Shown here: in pieces, positions 33,821-41,315 of the stretch
How positions within the stretch are numbered: position 1 is the first letter of the stretch
Layout: every line of letters begins with the position of its first letter
Source of the DNA: a virus
Virus record (IMG/VR): IMGVR_UViG_3300025655_000008
Span: 1 to 44,360 of that record
Strand: one strand, 5' to 3'
Length of the DNA: 44,360 nucleotides
The notes under the pieces: generated by a model
What the model saw: only the letters and a program-made list of their open reading frames with translations
Database searches by the model: none
What the model was told of the DNA's origin: nothing
Program-made: the position numbers and the translations under genes

Positions 33821-34807
33821 ATGAACATGAAAGCGTTGATCATCGGCGGCCAGAGAAATATGGACGCCAAAAAAGAATGGGGCTTCGACCGCACCAAGTA
33901 CCTCAACAGCTCGGAGGCGGACAACTGCATCCGCTGGCTCTGGTACGACAAGCAGGGCTTCGAGGGAGAGGAGCAGGAGTGGGGCTACGCATGGCGCGGC
34001 CACATGGCTGAGGAGTACGTCATCCGCTGCCTGGAGGCCCGCAACGACGTCGACTTGATAAAGGCCGGAGAGGAGCAGGAGAGCCTCCAGGACACCAAGC
34101 GCAGGCTGTCGGCAACACCTGATGGTTTCTACCGGGTCGAGGTGGGCGAGATTTTCGGGCTGGAGATCAAGTCTATTGATCCCAGGACTAACCGCTCCAG
34201 CCTACCGAAGCCAGAGCACATCACGCAATTTAAGATCGCTATGGCGCTGGAGAACCAGACCGTCGGGGAGCGAGAGCCTAAGATACGCGAAGGTAGCCTG
34301 CTCTACATCGACGCCTCGAACTACAACGACATCCTGGAATTCACCGTCGAGGCAGGGGACGACAAGCTCCTGGACGTCTACGCCAAGAAGGCCGCCAAGG
34401 TACTACGTGCCAAGTCCGCCGACGCGCTGGATCGCGAAGGTAAGCGCAATGGTGGCTGCACCTACTGCCCGCACAAAAAGATGTGTGGCGTGGAGATGAG
34501 CGACGTGCAGGGTCGTCAGAGGGTACGCCGGGGCAGTGGCCTCGACAGTGCCGCTCTCGAATACATGGCCATCAAGGAAGCGCAGGACGTGGCGAAGCTC
34601 CGCCTCGATGCACTCAAGGAAGACATCAAAGACGGCTTGCAAGGCCGTCCCAAGGTCATCGTCGGCAACGTCGAAGTGACGTTGCAGATGACGAAGGGCC
34701 GGGAGACCCTGGACAAGAAGGCCGTCGCGGCGGCTGGTATTGACTTATCTCCCTTTACCAAGGTGGGCGCACCCAGCGAACGCCTTACGTTGAAACGTGT
34801 TCAGTAG
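33821..34807 (+). CDS. Cas4-like PD-(D/E)XK exonuclease with probable Fe-S cluster
   Basis: 328 aa. RecB-type nuclease core: an early His/Glu motif (GHMAEEYVIRCLEA), ATPDGFYRVEVGEIFGLEIKS (split here as the TPDGF Asp motif plus LEIKS) and a downstream QFKIAMAL helix. Four Cys could ligate 4Fe-4S: one N-terminal (EADNCIRWLWY) and three in CTYCPHKKMC (about 213-222), as in Cas4/AddB. Works with the next gene's SSB-like product in end resection and recombination. GGAGG precedes ATG 33821 by 12 nt, with another in-frame ATG two codons later. Confidence 0.83.
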   Translation: MNMKALIIGGQRNMDAKKEWGFDRTKYLNSSEADNCIRWLWYDKQGFEGEEQEWGYAWRGHMAEEYVIRCLEARNDVDLIKAGEEQESLQDTKRRLSATPDGFYRVEVGEIFGLEIKSIDPRTNRSSLPKPEHITQFKIAMALENQTVGEREPKIREGSLLYIDASNYNDILEFTVEAGDDKLLDVYAKKAAKVLRAKSADALDREGKRNGGCTYCPHKKMCGVEMSDVQGRQRVRRGSGLDSAALEYMAIKEAQDVAKLRLDALKEDIKDGLQGRPKVIVGNVEVTLQMTKGRETLDKKAVAAAGIDLSPFTKVGAPSERLTLKRVQ

Positions 34808-34822
34808 AAAAGGATACTAGTA

Positions 34823-35524
34823 ATGAGCACCGCATTGACCGCCTTCTTGCAGAAGGCAAACGTACCCGTACTCTCCGACGACGCATTGGCTGATGCCATC
34901 GAGCAGGGCCAGCAGGAAACCGGGGCGCACGGCCAGATCGGCGAGGGGGTTCGGTTCCTCTCATTCTCCGGCAAGACGGGCCGCTACGCGCTCGGCAAGA
35001 ACAAGGACGATATGGACCCCGAGGATACTTACCTCGTGGAACCCATGAGCCTCTTGGCTGGGTGGGTCTGCTGGAAAGGCGGCAAACCTGTTGAGCGTCT
35101 CGAATGGTCGTTCTTCGGAGGCAGGGCTATTGCCGAAGAGGATCTGAAAGATCACGGGCCGTACAACACCAAGGCAGGCGAGGGCTGGGCTGACCTCCTC
35201 GGCTTCGGCTGCCTCTCGCTGGATGGCGAAGACGTGAACGTCAAGTTCTCGTCCAACACCGTCTCAGCGAAAAACGCGATGAGTGATTTGATTGAGGAGA
35301 TCAAATCCCGGTCGCGTAGACGGGAGCCTGCGCTTCCGCTGATCCACTTCGATAAGGAGCAGTTCGAGGCCCAAGGCCAGACAAACTACAAGCCTAAGTT
35401 CGTTGTGGAGACGTGGGTGACGCGGGATCAGGCGTCTCTCTTCTTCGAGGGCATCTTCTCGGCGGACGACCTTCTCGAAGGTAAGAACCCGACGAAGGCG
35501 CAGCTCAAGAAGCTGGACGCCTAG
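34823..35524 (+). CDS. Probable single-stranded-DNA-binding protein
   Basis: 233 aa, acidic and beta-rich with many aromatics (RFLSFSGKTGRYALG, LLAGWVCWKGG, RLEWSFFGG, FVVETWVTR). It lies between a Cas4-like exonuclease and a DNA polymerase and is followed by a strong terminator, the typical place of phage SSB or recombination-mediator genes. No SSB signature is certain; assignment is mainly by context. RBS AAGGAT is weak. Confidence 0.5.
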   Translation: MSTALTAFLQKANVPVLSDDALADAIEQGQQETGAHGQIGEGVRFLSFSGKTGRYALGKNKDDMDPEDTYLVEPMSLLAGWVCWKGGKPVERLEWSFFGGRAIAEEDLKDHGPYNTKAGEGWADLLGFGCLSLDGEDVNVKFSSNTVSAKNAMSDLIEEIKSRSRRREPALPLIHFDKEQFEAQGQTNYKPKFVVETWVTRDQASLFFEGIFSADDLLEGKNPTKAQLKKLDA

Positions 35525-35570
35525 AAGAATTGGCCCCGCCTCTTTCGGGGCGGGGCCAGTTCTTCAATTT
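35524..35570 (+). terminator. Strong intrinsic terminator after the SSB-like gene
   Basis: TGGCCCCGCC (35531-35540) pairs with GGCGGGGCCA (35549-35558). Outer GAAGAA/TTCTTC (35524-35529 with 35560-35565) and a U-G pair lengthen the stem to about 17 bp. AATTT T-run follows. The outer arms make it able to work in both directions. Confidence 0.85.
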
Positions 35571-35576
35571 TTATGT

Positions 35577-35589
35577 CACGTTCAACGTG
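35577..35589. promoter_or_regulatory. Perfect 13-bp palindrome in DNA polymerase leader
   Basis: CACGTT-C-AACGTG lies between the terminator and the polymerase RBS. The half-site ACGTTCAACG recurs in the leader of the helicase gene (about 32305-32314). Probably an operator or mRNA-level control site; no binding protein is identified and no -35/-10 pair is visible here. Confidence 0.45.
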
Positions 35590-35608
35590 CCAACACGGAG
35601 GTCAATCT

Positions 35609-37441
35609 ATGAAGACCCAAGAAAAATACGCGAACTATAGAATGGTGTCAACGAAGCTCGACCTCATCGGGGCGTTAAAGACCATCGGCGTTGGCCCCTG
35701 CGCCCTAGATTTCGAGACTACGGCATTGCGCCCCGAGCACGGTAGAGTGCGCCTAGTCCAGCTATTCGACGGCAAGCACGGCTACGTCGTTGACTTCGAC
35801 AAAATCAAAGGCGGCTTCGAGGCCGTCGCCTCTCTCTTCGACAAGGGGGAGTGGATCGTATTCAATTCCGGCTTCGAGTTGCGATGGTTCATCGCAGCCG
35901 GAGCCAGCCAAGTCCGCTGCCGGGATGTCGCTTACCTCCGTTGTGCGATCCTTGGCGGCGGGCGCTACTCCCTCAAGCAGGTCGTCGCCTGGGACTTAGA
36001 GCGCGAGATGGATAAGACCGAGCAGGCGTCCGACTGGGGCGCTAAGGAGCTGACGGCGGAGCAGTATCACTACGCATACAAGGACGCCGTCGATACATGG
36101 GATTTATACCAGCACTGGTACGACCGTGCCGACCTCGGCCACCTCGCCGGATGGAAACTATTCGACGATATGACACCCGCCATCATCGAGATGGAAGAGG
36201 CGGGGATGCTGCTCGACACCGAGCGCCATAAGAAGCTCGACCTCCACTGGCAGAAAATCCGGGTTGCCAAGGAAAAGATCGTCCGCAAGATTGTGCCGAT
36301 CGACGACGTCGCCAATATCAACAGCAACGCGCAATGGTCCGACTTCTTCGCCCGCATCCTAGATGACGACACGCTGGCCTCATGGCCTCGAACAGAGAAG
36401 AGCGGGCAGCTCCAGACGACTGGGGACGTACTGCGCTCCATCGCCGCCCAGTTCGAGCAGGCCAACGGGAAGAACCCGATGACGACGCTGCTCGACGCGC
36501 TGGCCGACTATAAGAAGATTGAGAAGTACATCTCCAGCTTCGGGGAGACCCTGATCACCAAGGCGCAGTTGTCGCCAAACAAGCGCGTCCGCGCCCGGTT
36601 CAACATCGCTGCGGCGAAGACAGGCCGCTTCTCAAGCTCGAACCCGAACCTGCAACAGGTGCCTCGTGACCTTGAGCTGCTCGGAGAGGAGACCAGCGTC
36701 CGATCGTCGTTCATAGCGAAGACAGGCCGGAAGCTCGTCTCTCTGGATTACAGCGGCATTGAGCTGCGCGTCCTGGCTCTCCTGGCTGAGGATGCCGTGA
36801 TGATGGCGGACATCCTAGAAGGCGATCTCCATGCCGAGGTCGCCTCGATGGTGACGGGCCGCCGTATCTCCATCCACAGCAGCGAGCGCAACAAAGACGA
36901 CGACCGTGCGCGTAAGTCCGCCAAGCCGATCAGCTTCGGCATCATCTACGGATCGAGCGCCGGGGGGCTGGCGACAAACCTGCGCGTGTCAGTGGCCGAG
37001 GGCCAGCGATACATCGACGGATGGGCGGATCGCTACACCCGCGCCTTCGACTACCGGAACAAAGTTATGGATGAGGCGAGGAGAACACGCTACATCCGCT
37101 GCGTCGATGGCGGCACCATCTACATGGGCCAAAACCCGGAGATGCCTAAGTGCGCGAACTATCCCGTGCAGCGGGCGGCCCTGTCGATCATGGCTCGGGC
37201 CATCGCCCGCCATAAGGACACACTCGATCAGGAGCGGGCTGCTGGCCGTCAGCGGTACACCAAGATGCTGTCCACCATCCACGACGCCTTGATAGACGAG
37301 GCGGCAACGAGGGACGCGAAGAAATGCCTGCGCTTCATGGAAGACGACATGATCGCCGGATACCTCGACATATTCCCCGGCAGCCCGACAGACGGGTTGG
37401 TCGAAGGCGGCATGGGGCCGAACTGGGGTAAACTAGACTAG
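35609..37441 (+). CDS. Family A DNA polymerase with 3'-5' exonuclease
   Basis: 610 aa; ATG 35609 has CGGAGG 7 nt upstream (an in-frame ATG 36 nt earlier precedes the RBS). Exonuclease: Exo I LDFETTAL (near 33), Exo II FNSGFELRWF, Exo III YAYKDAVDTW. Polymerase: motif A LDYSGIELRVLALLA (about 378), motif B R-KSA-K-PIS-FGIIYG (about 434-446) with Phe at the E. coli 762 position, motif C STIHDALIDEA (about 555), where the usual HDE is HDA. No 5'-3' exonuclease domain. Replicative polymerase of the phage. Confidence 0.95.
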   Translation: MKTQEKYANYRMVSTKLDLIGALKTIGVGPCALDFETTALRPEHGRVRLVQLFDGKHGYVVDFDKIKGGFEAVASLFDKGEWIVFNSGFELRWFIAAGASQVRCRDVAYLRCAILGGGRYSLKQVVAWDLEREMDKTEQASDWGAKELTAEQYHYAYKDAVDTWDLYQHWYDRADLGHLAGWKLFDDMTPAIIEMEEAGMLLDTERHKKLDLHWQKIRVAKEKIVRKIVPIDDVANINSNAQWSDFFARILDDDTLASWPRTEKSGQLQTTGDVLRSIAAQFEQANGKNPMTTLLDALADYKKIEKYISSFGETLITKAQLSPNKRVRARFNIAAAKTGRFSSSNPNLQQVPRDLELLGEETSVRSSFIAKTGRKLVSLDYSGIELRVLALLAEDAVMMADILEGDLHAEVASMVTGRRISIHSSERNKDDDRARKSAKPISFGIIYGSSAGGLATNLRVSVAEGQRYIDGWADRYTRAFDYRNKVMDEARRTRYIRCVDGGTIYMGQNPEMPKCANYPVQRAALSIMARAIARHKDTLDQERAAGRQRYTKMLSTIHDALIDEAATRDAKKCLRFMEDDMIAGYLDIFPGSPTDGLVEGGMGPNWGKLD

Positions 37442-37450
37442 GAGGTCATT

Positions 37451-38527
37451 ATGTCATTTATTCACACGTTCATCCGTTGGCTAAAACACCCGTTCTCGTC
37501 GAAGGTGGAGGCTACTTCCACTAAGAAAAAACCCTCGACGCGGGAGGCGGGTAAGGAGGTTGAGGAGGCGGGACGATGGTACTTTAAATCCGGCGTCTTA
37601 GAGCAGCTCCCCGCCTATATGCGCGACCTTAAACGTATGCGGAAAGGGGATACAGATAGCTACGCGTTGTACTCCCGCGTCGGCGCTTCTATTGTACCGG
37701 GAGGTAGTTTAGCAGCAACGGATAAAGTAGAGCCGTTGTTTAAGAATTGCCTACCCTCATTCACCGCCGTTTGCTTGTCTAAAGACGATGAGGAGGATGA
37801 TGGCTACGCTGCTCGGTTTATCTACGTACGTAAAATCGCCCCGTCTGCGGGGATAGAGCCGTGGGACGGCCCCATATATACCTGCACAGTTTTCCTGTAT
37901 TCCCCCACCGCTAAGAAGGCATATCGCCGGGGCTTTCTCACCTTCGTCGTTGGTATTTCCCCGGACCAAACAACGACGCTTCTGCGAGAGCTGCGTACAG
38001 TTAGCCAGATTATCCCGCATGGGGATGGCACCCGCTCGACGCTAAGCCGTAAGGAGTGGAATTACCCCTCGTGGATTAACGCTGTTGATGGGGTGACCCC
38101 GGATAAAGCTAAGGAGTACTTCTGCTGCGCCGCTAACTGGTACACGAACTCCGAGGGCGGTATTCGAGTTCAAGCGAAGAAGGATAATATTTCTGCCGTC
38201 TTCAACATCGATATGCTTAGAACACCGTACTTCTTCAAAGACCGCGACGATGTCATAGACCCGGAGACAGGGGTGAAGAAGCGGATATTTCATATCGTCC
38301 GCACCCATAAGAGAAAGACAGGCTCCTTCGTGAGGAGCCACTTTCGAGGGCTGCGCCGATTTAGTTGGAACGGCTACGCCGTGAATATAACTGTGCCAGA
38401 CTTGCATCACAGGTCATTGATGGAATTCTCCACTGAGGCATACGACAAGGATAATTCGCCCGAGGAAACCGTTATGTTGGATAGTAAGGATGTTGGCGAT
38501 CGACTGGCTAAGGTATTATCAGCTTGA
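37451..38527 (+). CDS. Hypothetical protein downstream of DNA polymerase
   Basis: 358 aa; starts 10 nt after the polymerase with TAGGAGG spanning the stop. Basic N-terminus (STKKKPSTREAGKE) then alpha/beta with many Lys/Arg/Asp pairs. No motif recognised. Its stop codon TGA is part of the -35 TTGACA of the next promoter. Co-transcription with the polymerase suggests a replication-linked or nucleotide-metabolism role but nothing proves it. Confidence 0.72.
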   Translation: MSFIHTFIRWLKHPFSSKVEATSTKKKPSTREAGKEVEEAGRWYFKSGVLEQLPAYMRDLKRMRKGDTDSYALYSRVGASIVPGGSLAATDKVEPLFKNCLPSFTAVCLSKDDEEDDGYAARFIYVRKIAPSAGIEPWDGPIYTCTVFLYSPTAKKAYRRGFLTFVVGISPDQTTTLLRELRTVSQIIPHGDGTRSTLSRKEWNYPSWINAVDGVTPDKAKEYFCCAANWYTNSEGGIRVQAKKDNISAVFNIDMLRTPYFFKDRDDVIDPETGVKKRIFHIVRTHKRKTGSFVRSHFRGLRRFSWNGYAVNITVPDLHHRSLMEFSTEAYDKDNSPEETVMLDSKDVGDRLAKVLSA

Positions 38528-38551
38528 CATCAGTGTCTGCGGGGTTACTAT
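38524..38551 (+). promoter_or_regulatory. Early-type promoter 5 (weaker -10)
   Basis: TTGACA (38524-38529), 16-nt spacer beginning TCAGTGTCTG, -10 TACTAT (38546-38551). The left operator half is conserved and the right half altered (CTGC for CTGA). The leader AACAGGAGGTCATT matches the other cassettes. Drives the DUF6011-like gene and those after it. Confidence 0.8.
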
Positions 38552-38584
38552 ACCCCTCAGACATTGAAACAACAGGAGGTCATT

Positions 38585-39019
38585 ATGTCGCATCAAGGTT
38601 TTGAAACAGCCCAGGAAGCACTCGATTTCATCTTCGCCGGGAAGTCCCGGTTCACGTTGACGTCGGCAGCTTCCGGCAAGCACTTCACCTTCAAGGTCAA
38701 CGAGAAGGACGGCGAAATCTTTTTCGTCAAAGTGCTGAACGGCCCCGACAACTCGTGGAACGGCGATTGGTTGTTCCTGGGGTTCGTTAAGGCAGACGAA
38801 GGTACGCCGACGTCCTGCCTGATCGCGGGCCGCAAGGGCCACCCAGACGCTGAGAGCTTCAAGGCTCTGAGCTGGGCGCTGGCTCACTTGAACCGGGGCG
38901 ACATCCCGGCTCAACTCACCGTCCAGCACGACGACGCCTGCGGGCGTTGCGGGCGGGCATTGACCGATCCAATATCGGTCTCCACCGGCCTCGGTCCCGA
39001 GTGCCGCAAACATATTTAG
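38585..39019 (+). CDS. DUF6011-like zinc-binding protein
   Basis: 144 aa from ATG 38585 (AGGAGG ends 5 nt upstream; an earlier ATG at 38564 precedes the RBS). The C-terminus CGRCGRALTDPISVSTGLGP-ECRKHI is the typical DUF6011 treble Cys/His signature, likely a small zinc site. The N-terminal half is alpha/beta. Found in many phages beside replication genes; function unknown. Confidence 0.82.
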   Translation: MSHQGFETAQEALDFIFAGKSRFTLTSAASGKHFTFKVNEKDGEIFFVKVLNGPDNSWNGDWLFLGFVKADEGTPTSCLIAGRKGHPDAESFKALSWALAHLNRGDIPAQLTVQHDDACGRCGRALTDPISVSTGLGPECRKHI

Positions 39020-39032
39020 GAGGAAATAGCCT

Positions 39033-39368
39033 ATGGTAAACAACACACCTCAGCCGGGGGCGCAGCGGGAGCTGCCCCTCGGGGACCGGCGGCAGCGGTT
39101 CGACGCTGCCGTCCAAACCATCACCAAGGAGCGTGGGGACGCATACGGCCACCCGGTCGATGACTTCGACATCGCTGCTCAAATCAAGCGGGCTCTGCGG
39201 CCATGTAAAGATCCCGTAGTGCGCCACGCCTTGGAGATGATTGGCGTCAAGATGGCCCGGCTCTGTACGTCGCCGGACCACCTCGACAGCCTGATCGATA
39301 TCGCGGGCTACGCTCGTACCATTACTATGATCCACGATGAGCGGGAGAGACGAGATGCCGACCGATAA
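39033..39368 (+). CDS. DUF6378-like protein
   Basis: 111 aa. KERGDAYGHPVDDFDIAAQI and HALEMIGVKMARL ... SLIDIAGYARTI is the DUF6378 pattern, a helical domain reminiscent of MazG-type nucleotide pyrophosphohydrolases (EHxD-like acidic helices). Possible role in nucleotide-pool control; the enzymatic role is inferred. Good RBS (AGGAGG) 12 nt upstream. Confidence 0.8.
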   Translation: MVNNTPQPGAQRELPLGDRRQRFDAAVQTITKERGDAYGHPVDDFDIAAQIKRALRPCKDPVVRHALEMIGVKMARLCTSPDHLDSLIDIAGYARTITMIHDERERRDADR

Positions 39369-39519
39369 AAAAGCCCACGCCAAACGTCAGCAGGCGTATT
39401 ATTCCATGAAGCAGAAGACCCATACGCGAATATGTTTTTGGGTACGCCGTGACGAAGTAGAGGTGTTCCGCAAGGCGGCGGAAAGTAAACTTGCCTCTCT
39501 GGATAGGGGGAGGAAGTGA
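39355..39519 (+). CDS. Small basic protein
   Basis: 54 aa from ATG 39355 (overlapping the end of the DUF6378-like gene by 14 nt, with GGGAGAG upstream). Basic, RQQAYYSMKQKTHTRIC then FWVRRDEVEVFRKAAESK; the order strand-helix hints at a small ribbon-helix-type DNA-binding protein, but no clear match. Confidence 0.6.
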   Translation: MPTDKKAHAKRQQAYYSMKQKTHTRICFWVRRDEVEVFRKAAESKLASLDRGRK

Positions 39520-39623
39520 TGTATAGCTGCGAAAAGTGCGCTGGTTACACAGCGCGTCTAGCCAAGGAAGTCGGAGGAGACGTTGGATGCTGGGTAGAGG
39601 CCCGCCCAGAGGAAATGGAGTAG
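39519..39623 (+). CDS. Tiny Cys-containing protein
   Basis: 34 aa: MYSCEKCAGYTARL with a C-x2-C pair and a later C at residue 24. ATG 39519 overlaps the previous stop (TGATG) and has GGGAGGAAG upstream. Coupling supports translation, but the protein is very short and unrecognised. Confidence 0.45.
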   Translation: MYSCEKCAGYTARLAKEVGGDVGCWVEARPEEME

Positions 39624-39626
39624 ATC

Positions 39627-40532
39627 ATGCAAGACAATACCATCAAGGCAATCAAGGGCTTCAACACCGACATGACGTGTCGGGGCTTCCAGTACGAGGA
39701 AGGCCAGACCTACAAGCACGATGGGCCACCGGCGCGCTGCACGGAAAGCGGCTTTCACGCCATCGATGGCAACCCGCTTTCCGTGTTCAGTTTTTACCCG
39801 CCGACCAAGAGCGTGTACCACGAAGCTGTGTGCGGTGGCGACATCGACCGAGACGGCATCGGTTCCAAAATTACAGCATCGGAAATCACCATTCACGCAC
39901 GACTTGAATTGCGTGAGTTGATCGCGCGCGCGGTCGATTGGATTTCAGCCAAGGCAAAAAGGGAAGGCGACAAGCAACTCGCCACCGGCTACGGGTCGAG
40001 CGCCGCCAGCAACGGCGAAAGGTCGAGCGCCGTCAGCAACGGCGAAAGGTCGAGCGCCGCCAGCACCGGCTACAGGTCGAACGCCGCTAGCAACGGCTAC
40101 GTGTCGAACGCCGCTAGCAACGGCAGATGGACGAGCGCTGCCAGCAACGGCAACTGGTCGAGCGCCGCCAGCACCGGCGACTGGTCGAGCGCCGCCAGCA
40201 ACGGCAACGGGTCGAACGCCGTCAGCACCGGCGAAAGGTCGAACGCCGCTAGCAACGGCAGATGGACGAGCGCCGCCAGCACCGGCGACTGGTCGAGCGC
40301 CGTCAGCACCGGCGACTGGTCGAGCGCCGCCAGCAACGGCAAGCATAGCGTTGCCATGTCGGCGGGCCTCGACGGAATGGCCAAGGGCGCGAAAGGTTGT
40401 GCGTTGTTTCTGGTCGAACGCAACGACGATGGCGAAATTATCGCCGCCTGGGCGGGCATCGTCGGGAAAAAGCGCATCAAGCCCGACACGTTCTACACGC
40501 TCAAGAACGGCAAGCCGGTGGAGGTTGAGTGA
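39627..40532 (+). CDS. DUF7666-like protein with thirteen 9-residue SxAxSxG repeats
   Basis: 301 aa. N-terminal domain (1-110) is DUF7666-like: TIKAIKGFNTDMTCRGFQYE, ESGFHAIDGNPLSVFSFYPP, then ITASEITIHARLELREL. Residues 123-239 are thirteen tandem 9-mers with consensus S-S/N-A-A/V-S-N/T-G plus two variable residues. C-terminal 60 residues (GCALFLVERNDDGEIIAAWAGI ... RIKPDTFYTLKNGKPVEVE) are a compact beta domain. The repeats probably form a beta-solenoid. Function unknown; such proteins are widespread in phages and host genomes. Confidence 0.8.
   Translation: MQDNTIKAIKGFNTDMTCRGFQYEEGQTYKHDGPPARCTESGFHAIDGNPLSVFSFYPPTKSVYHEAVCGGDIDRDGIGSKITASEITIHARLELRELIARAVDWISAKAKREGDKQLATGYGSSAASNGERSSAVSNGERSSAASTGYRSNAASNGYVSNAASNGRWTSAASNGNWSSAASTGDWSSAASNGNGSNAVSTGERSNAASNGRWTSAASTGDWSSAVSTGDWSSAASNGKHSVAMSAGLDGMAKGAKGCALFLVERNDDGEIIAAWAGIVGKKRIKPDTFYTLKNGKPVEVE
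39993..40343 (+). repeat. Thirteen 27-bp tandem repeats within the DUF7666-like gene
   Basis: Each 27-bp unit encodes one 9-residue repeat. Most of each unit (GGTCGAGCGCCGCCAGCAAC type) is nearly constant while the six bases that encode the dipeptide between GGC and TCG change: Glu-Arg, Tyr-Arg, Tyr-Val, Arg-Trp, Asn-Trp, Asp-Trp, Asn-Gly, Lys-His. A fourteenth degenerate unit follows. Strand slippage should change copy number readily. Confidence 0.93.
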
Positions 40533-40588
40533 TGGCTGACGATTTGATTGCCCGCCTTCGCCAGTATCGCGCCTTTGAAAGGAAGTGA
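40532..40588 (+). CDS. Micro-ORF, possibly remnant of a phage gene
   Basis: 18 aa (MADDLIARLRQYRAFERK). ATG overlaps the preceding stop (TGATG) and the next gene starts 1 nt after its stop. The start looks like the N-terminus of many longer phage proteins (DLIARLR), so it may be a truncated remnant, or a coupling peptide. Confidence 0.3.
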   Translation: MADDLIARLRQYRAFERK

Positions 40589-40589
40589 C

Positions 40590-40796
40590 ATGAAAACAGA
40601 AAAAGGGCTGCAACGATCTGCCAAGTCCCGCCTAAACGAAACAATTCGCCGAGCCGGGGCTGTCAACGACATAGCCGAAACTATCCGCAATGACGGGTTC
40701 AGGCATGAACGGATGGCAGCGCTGCGGGAGGAAACTGAACGGCTTTTGCAGTGCGTCCACGAATTCAACGCTTACACCAACGCCCTCGGTCGCTAA
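40590..40796 (+). CDS. Small helical hypothetical protein, last gene of the rightward arm
   Basis: 68 aa from ATG 40590 with AAAGGAAG 5 nt upstream (an earlier in-frame ATG at 40548 lies inside the micro-ORF). Arg-rich helical protein (SAKSRLNETIRRAG, ERMAALREETERLLQ). Probably coiled coil; function unknown. Confidence 0.6.
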   Translation: MKTEKGLQRSAKSRLNETIRRAGAVNDIAETIRNDGFRHERMAALREETERLLQCVHEFNAYTNALGR

Positions 40797-40821
40797 CGAG
40801 CCTTAGCGAGTTTAGGGTGGT

Positions 40822-40893
40822 TTAGGAGCGCTTGTCTGATCCATCAACGTAGCGCCAAATAGCCGCAGCCATTCCAAATGCAATAGGTTCCAT
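40822..40893 (-). CDS. Micro-ORF after the holin
   Basis: 23 aa (MEPIAFGMAAAIWRYVDGSD plus three residues), starting at the holin stop in a TAATG overlap. Partly hydrophobic. It is the last possible gene of the leftward arm before the convergent boundary. May be only a consequence of the overlapping start/stop. Confidence 0.3.
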   Translation of the reverse strand: MEPIAFGMAAAIWRYVDGSDKRS

Positions 40894-41315
40894 TATCGGT
40901 TCTTATTCGCGCCTTTCCACTTTTCAAATGAGCGCATACCACCAAGGCCAAGCATTCCCATCAACACCGGCATCATCACCGAAAGCTCTAGCGCCGGTAG
41001 AAGGGCGATTTGCTCCTTTGTCATAATGTCGCCCGCAATCGCCACAAATACGGCAAATGGCTTCAATAGATACTCCCACGCCAGCGACGCACCGCACACC
41101 CAACCGACGAAGGGACGCCAGCCAGAAACAAACCAGTTTTCGCTTTCTGCTTCCTTCATATTGATCTGAAGCTGGCCCATGACCTTTTGAAGTTCGCCGT
41201 CAATGGCCATCTTTTCCATTTTGCGCCGGGCTTCCGCGCGTTCTTCATCACTGGTGAATAAATCGTCAATGAGATTGAATAGCGGGCCAGCCGCACCAAG
41301 GATTGCCGGTATCAT
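40893..41315 (-). CDS. Holin (GTA-type, three transmembrane segments)
   Basis: 140 aa. N-terminal hydrophobic helix (PAILGAAGPLFNLIDDLF), cytoplasmic charged stretch (TSDEERAEARRKMEKM), then two membrane segments (FVGWVCGASLAWEYLLKPF, and ELSVMMPVLMGMLGLGGM) and a basic tail. This is the GTA_holin_3TM pattern, common with alphaproteobacterial phages and gene-transfer agents. Starts by ATGA overlap with the endolysin; releases it through the inner membrane at the end of infection. Confidence 0.88.
   Translation of the reverse strand: MIPAILGAAGPLFNLIDDLFTSDEERAEARRKMEKMAIDGELQKVMGQLQINMKEAESENWFVSGWRPFVGWVCGASLAWEYLLKPFAVFVAIAGDIMTKEQIALLPALELSVMMPVLMGMLGLGGMRSFEKWKGANKNR

Noticed and set aside
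32804-34003. 399-aa minus-strand open frame
   Set aside because: Antisense to the SNF2 helicase and exonuclease genes, both with all motifs; composition is that of a shadow frame.
39993-40343. CRISPR-like array
   Set aside because: Units are 27 bp with no unique spacers, in frame, and encode a continuous 9-residue repeat inside a gene.
39945-40613. 222-aa minus-strand frame with repeats (ARPVAGAGG type)
   Set aside because: Mirror image of the repeat gene; the repetitive look follows from the 27-bp repeats.
40791-40808. Terminator at the convergent boundary (CGCTAA/TTAGCG)
   Set aside because: Only a 6-bp stem and no T-tract; too weak to call, though a terminator is expected here.
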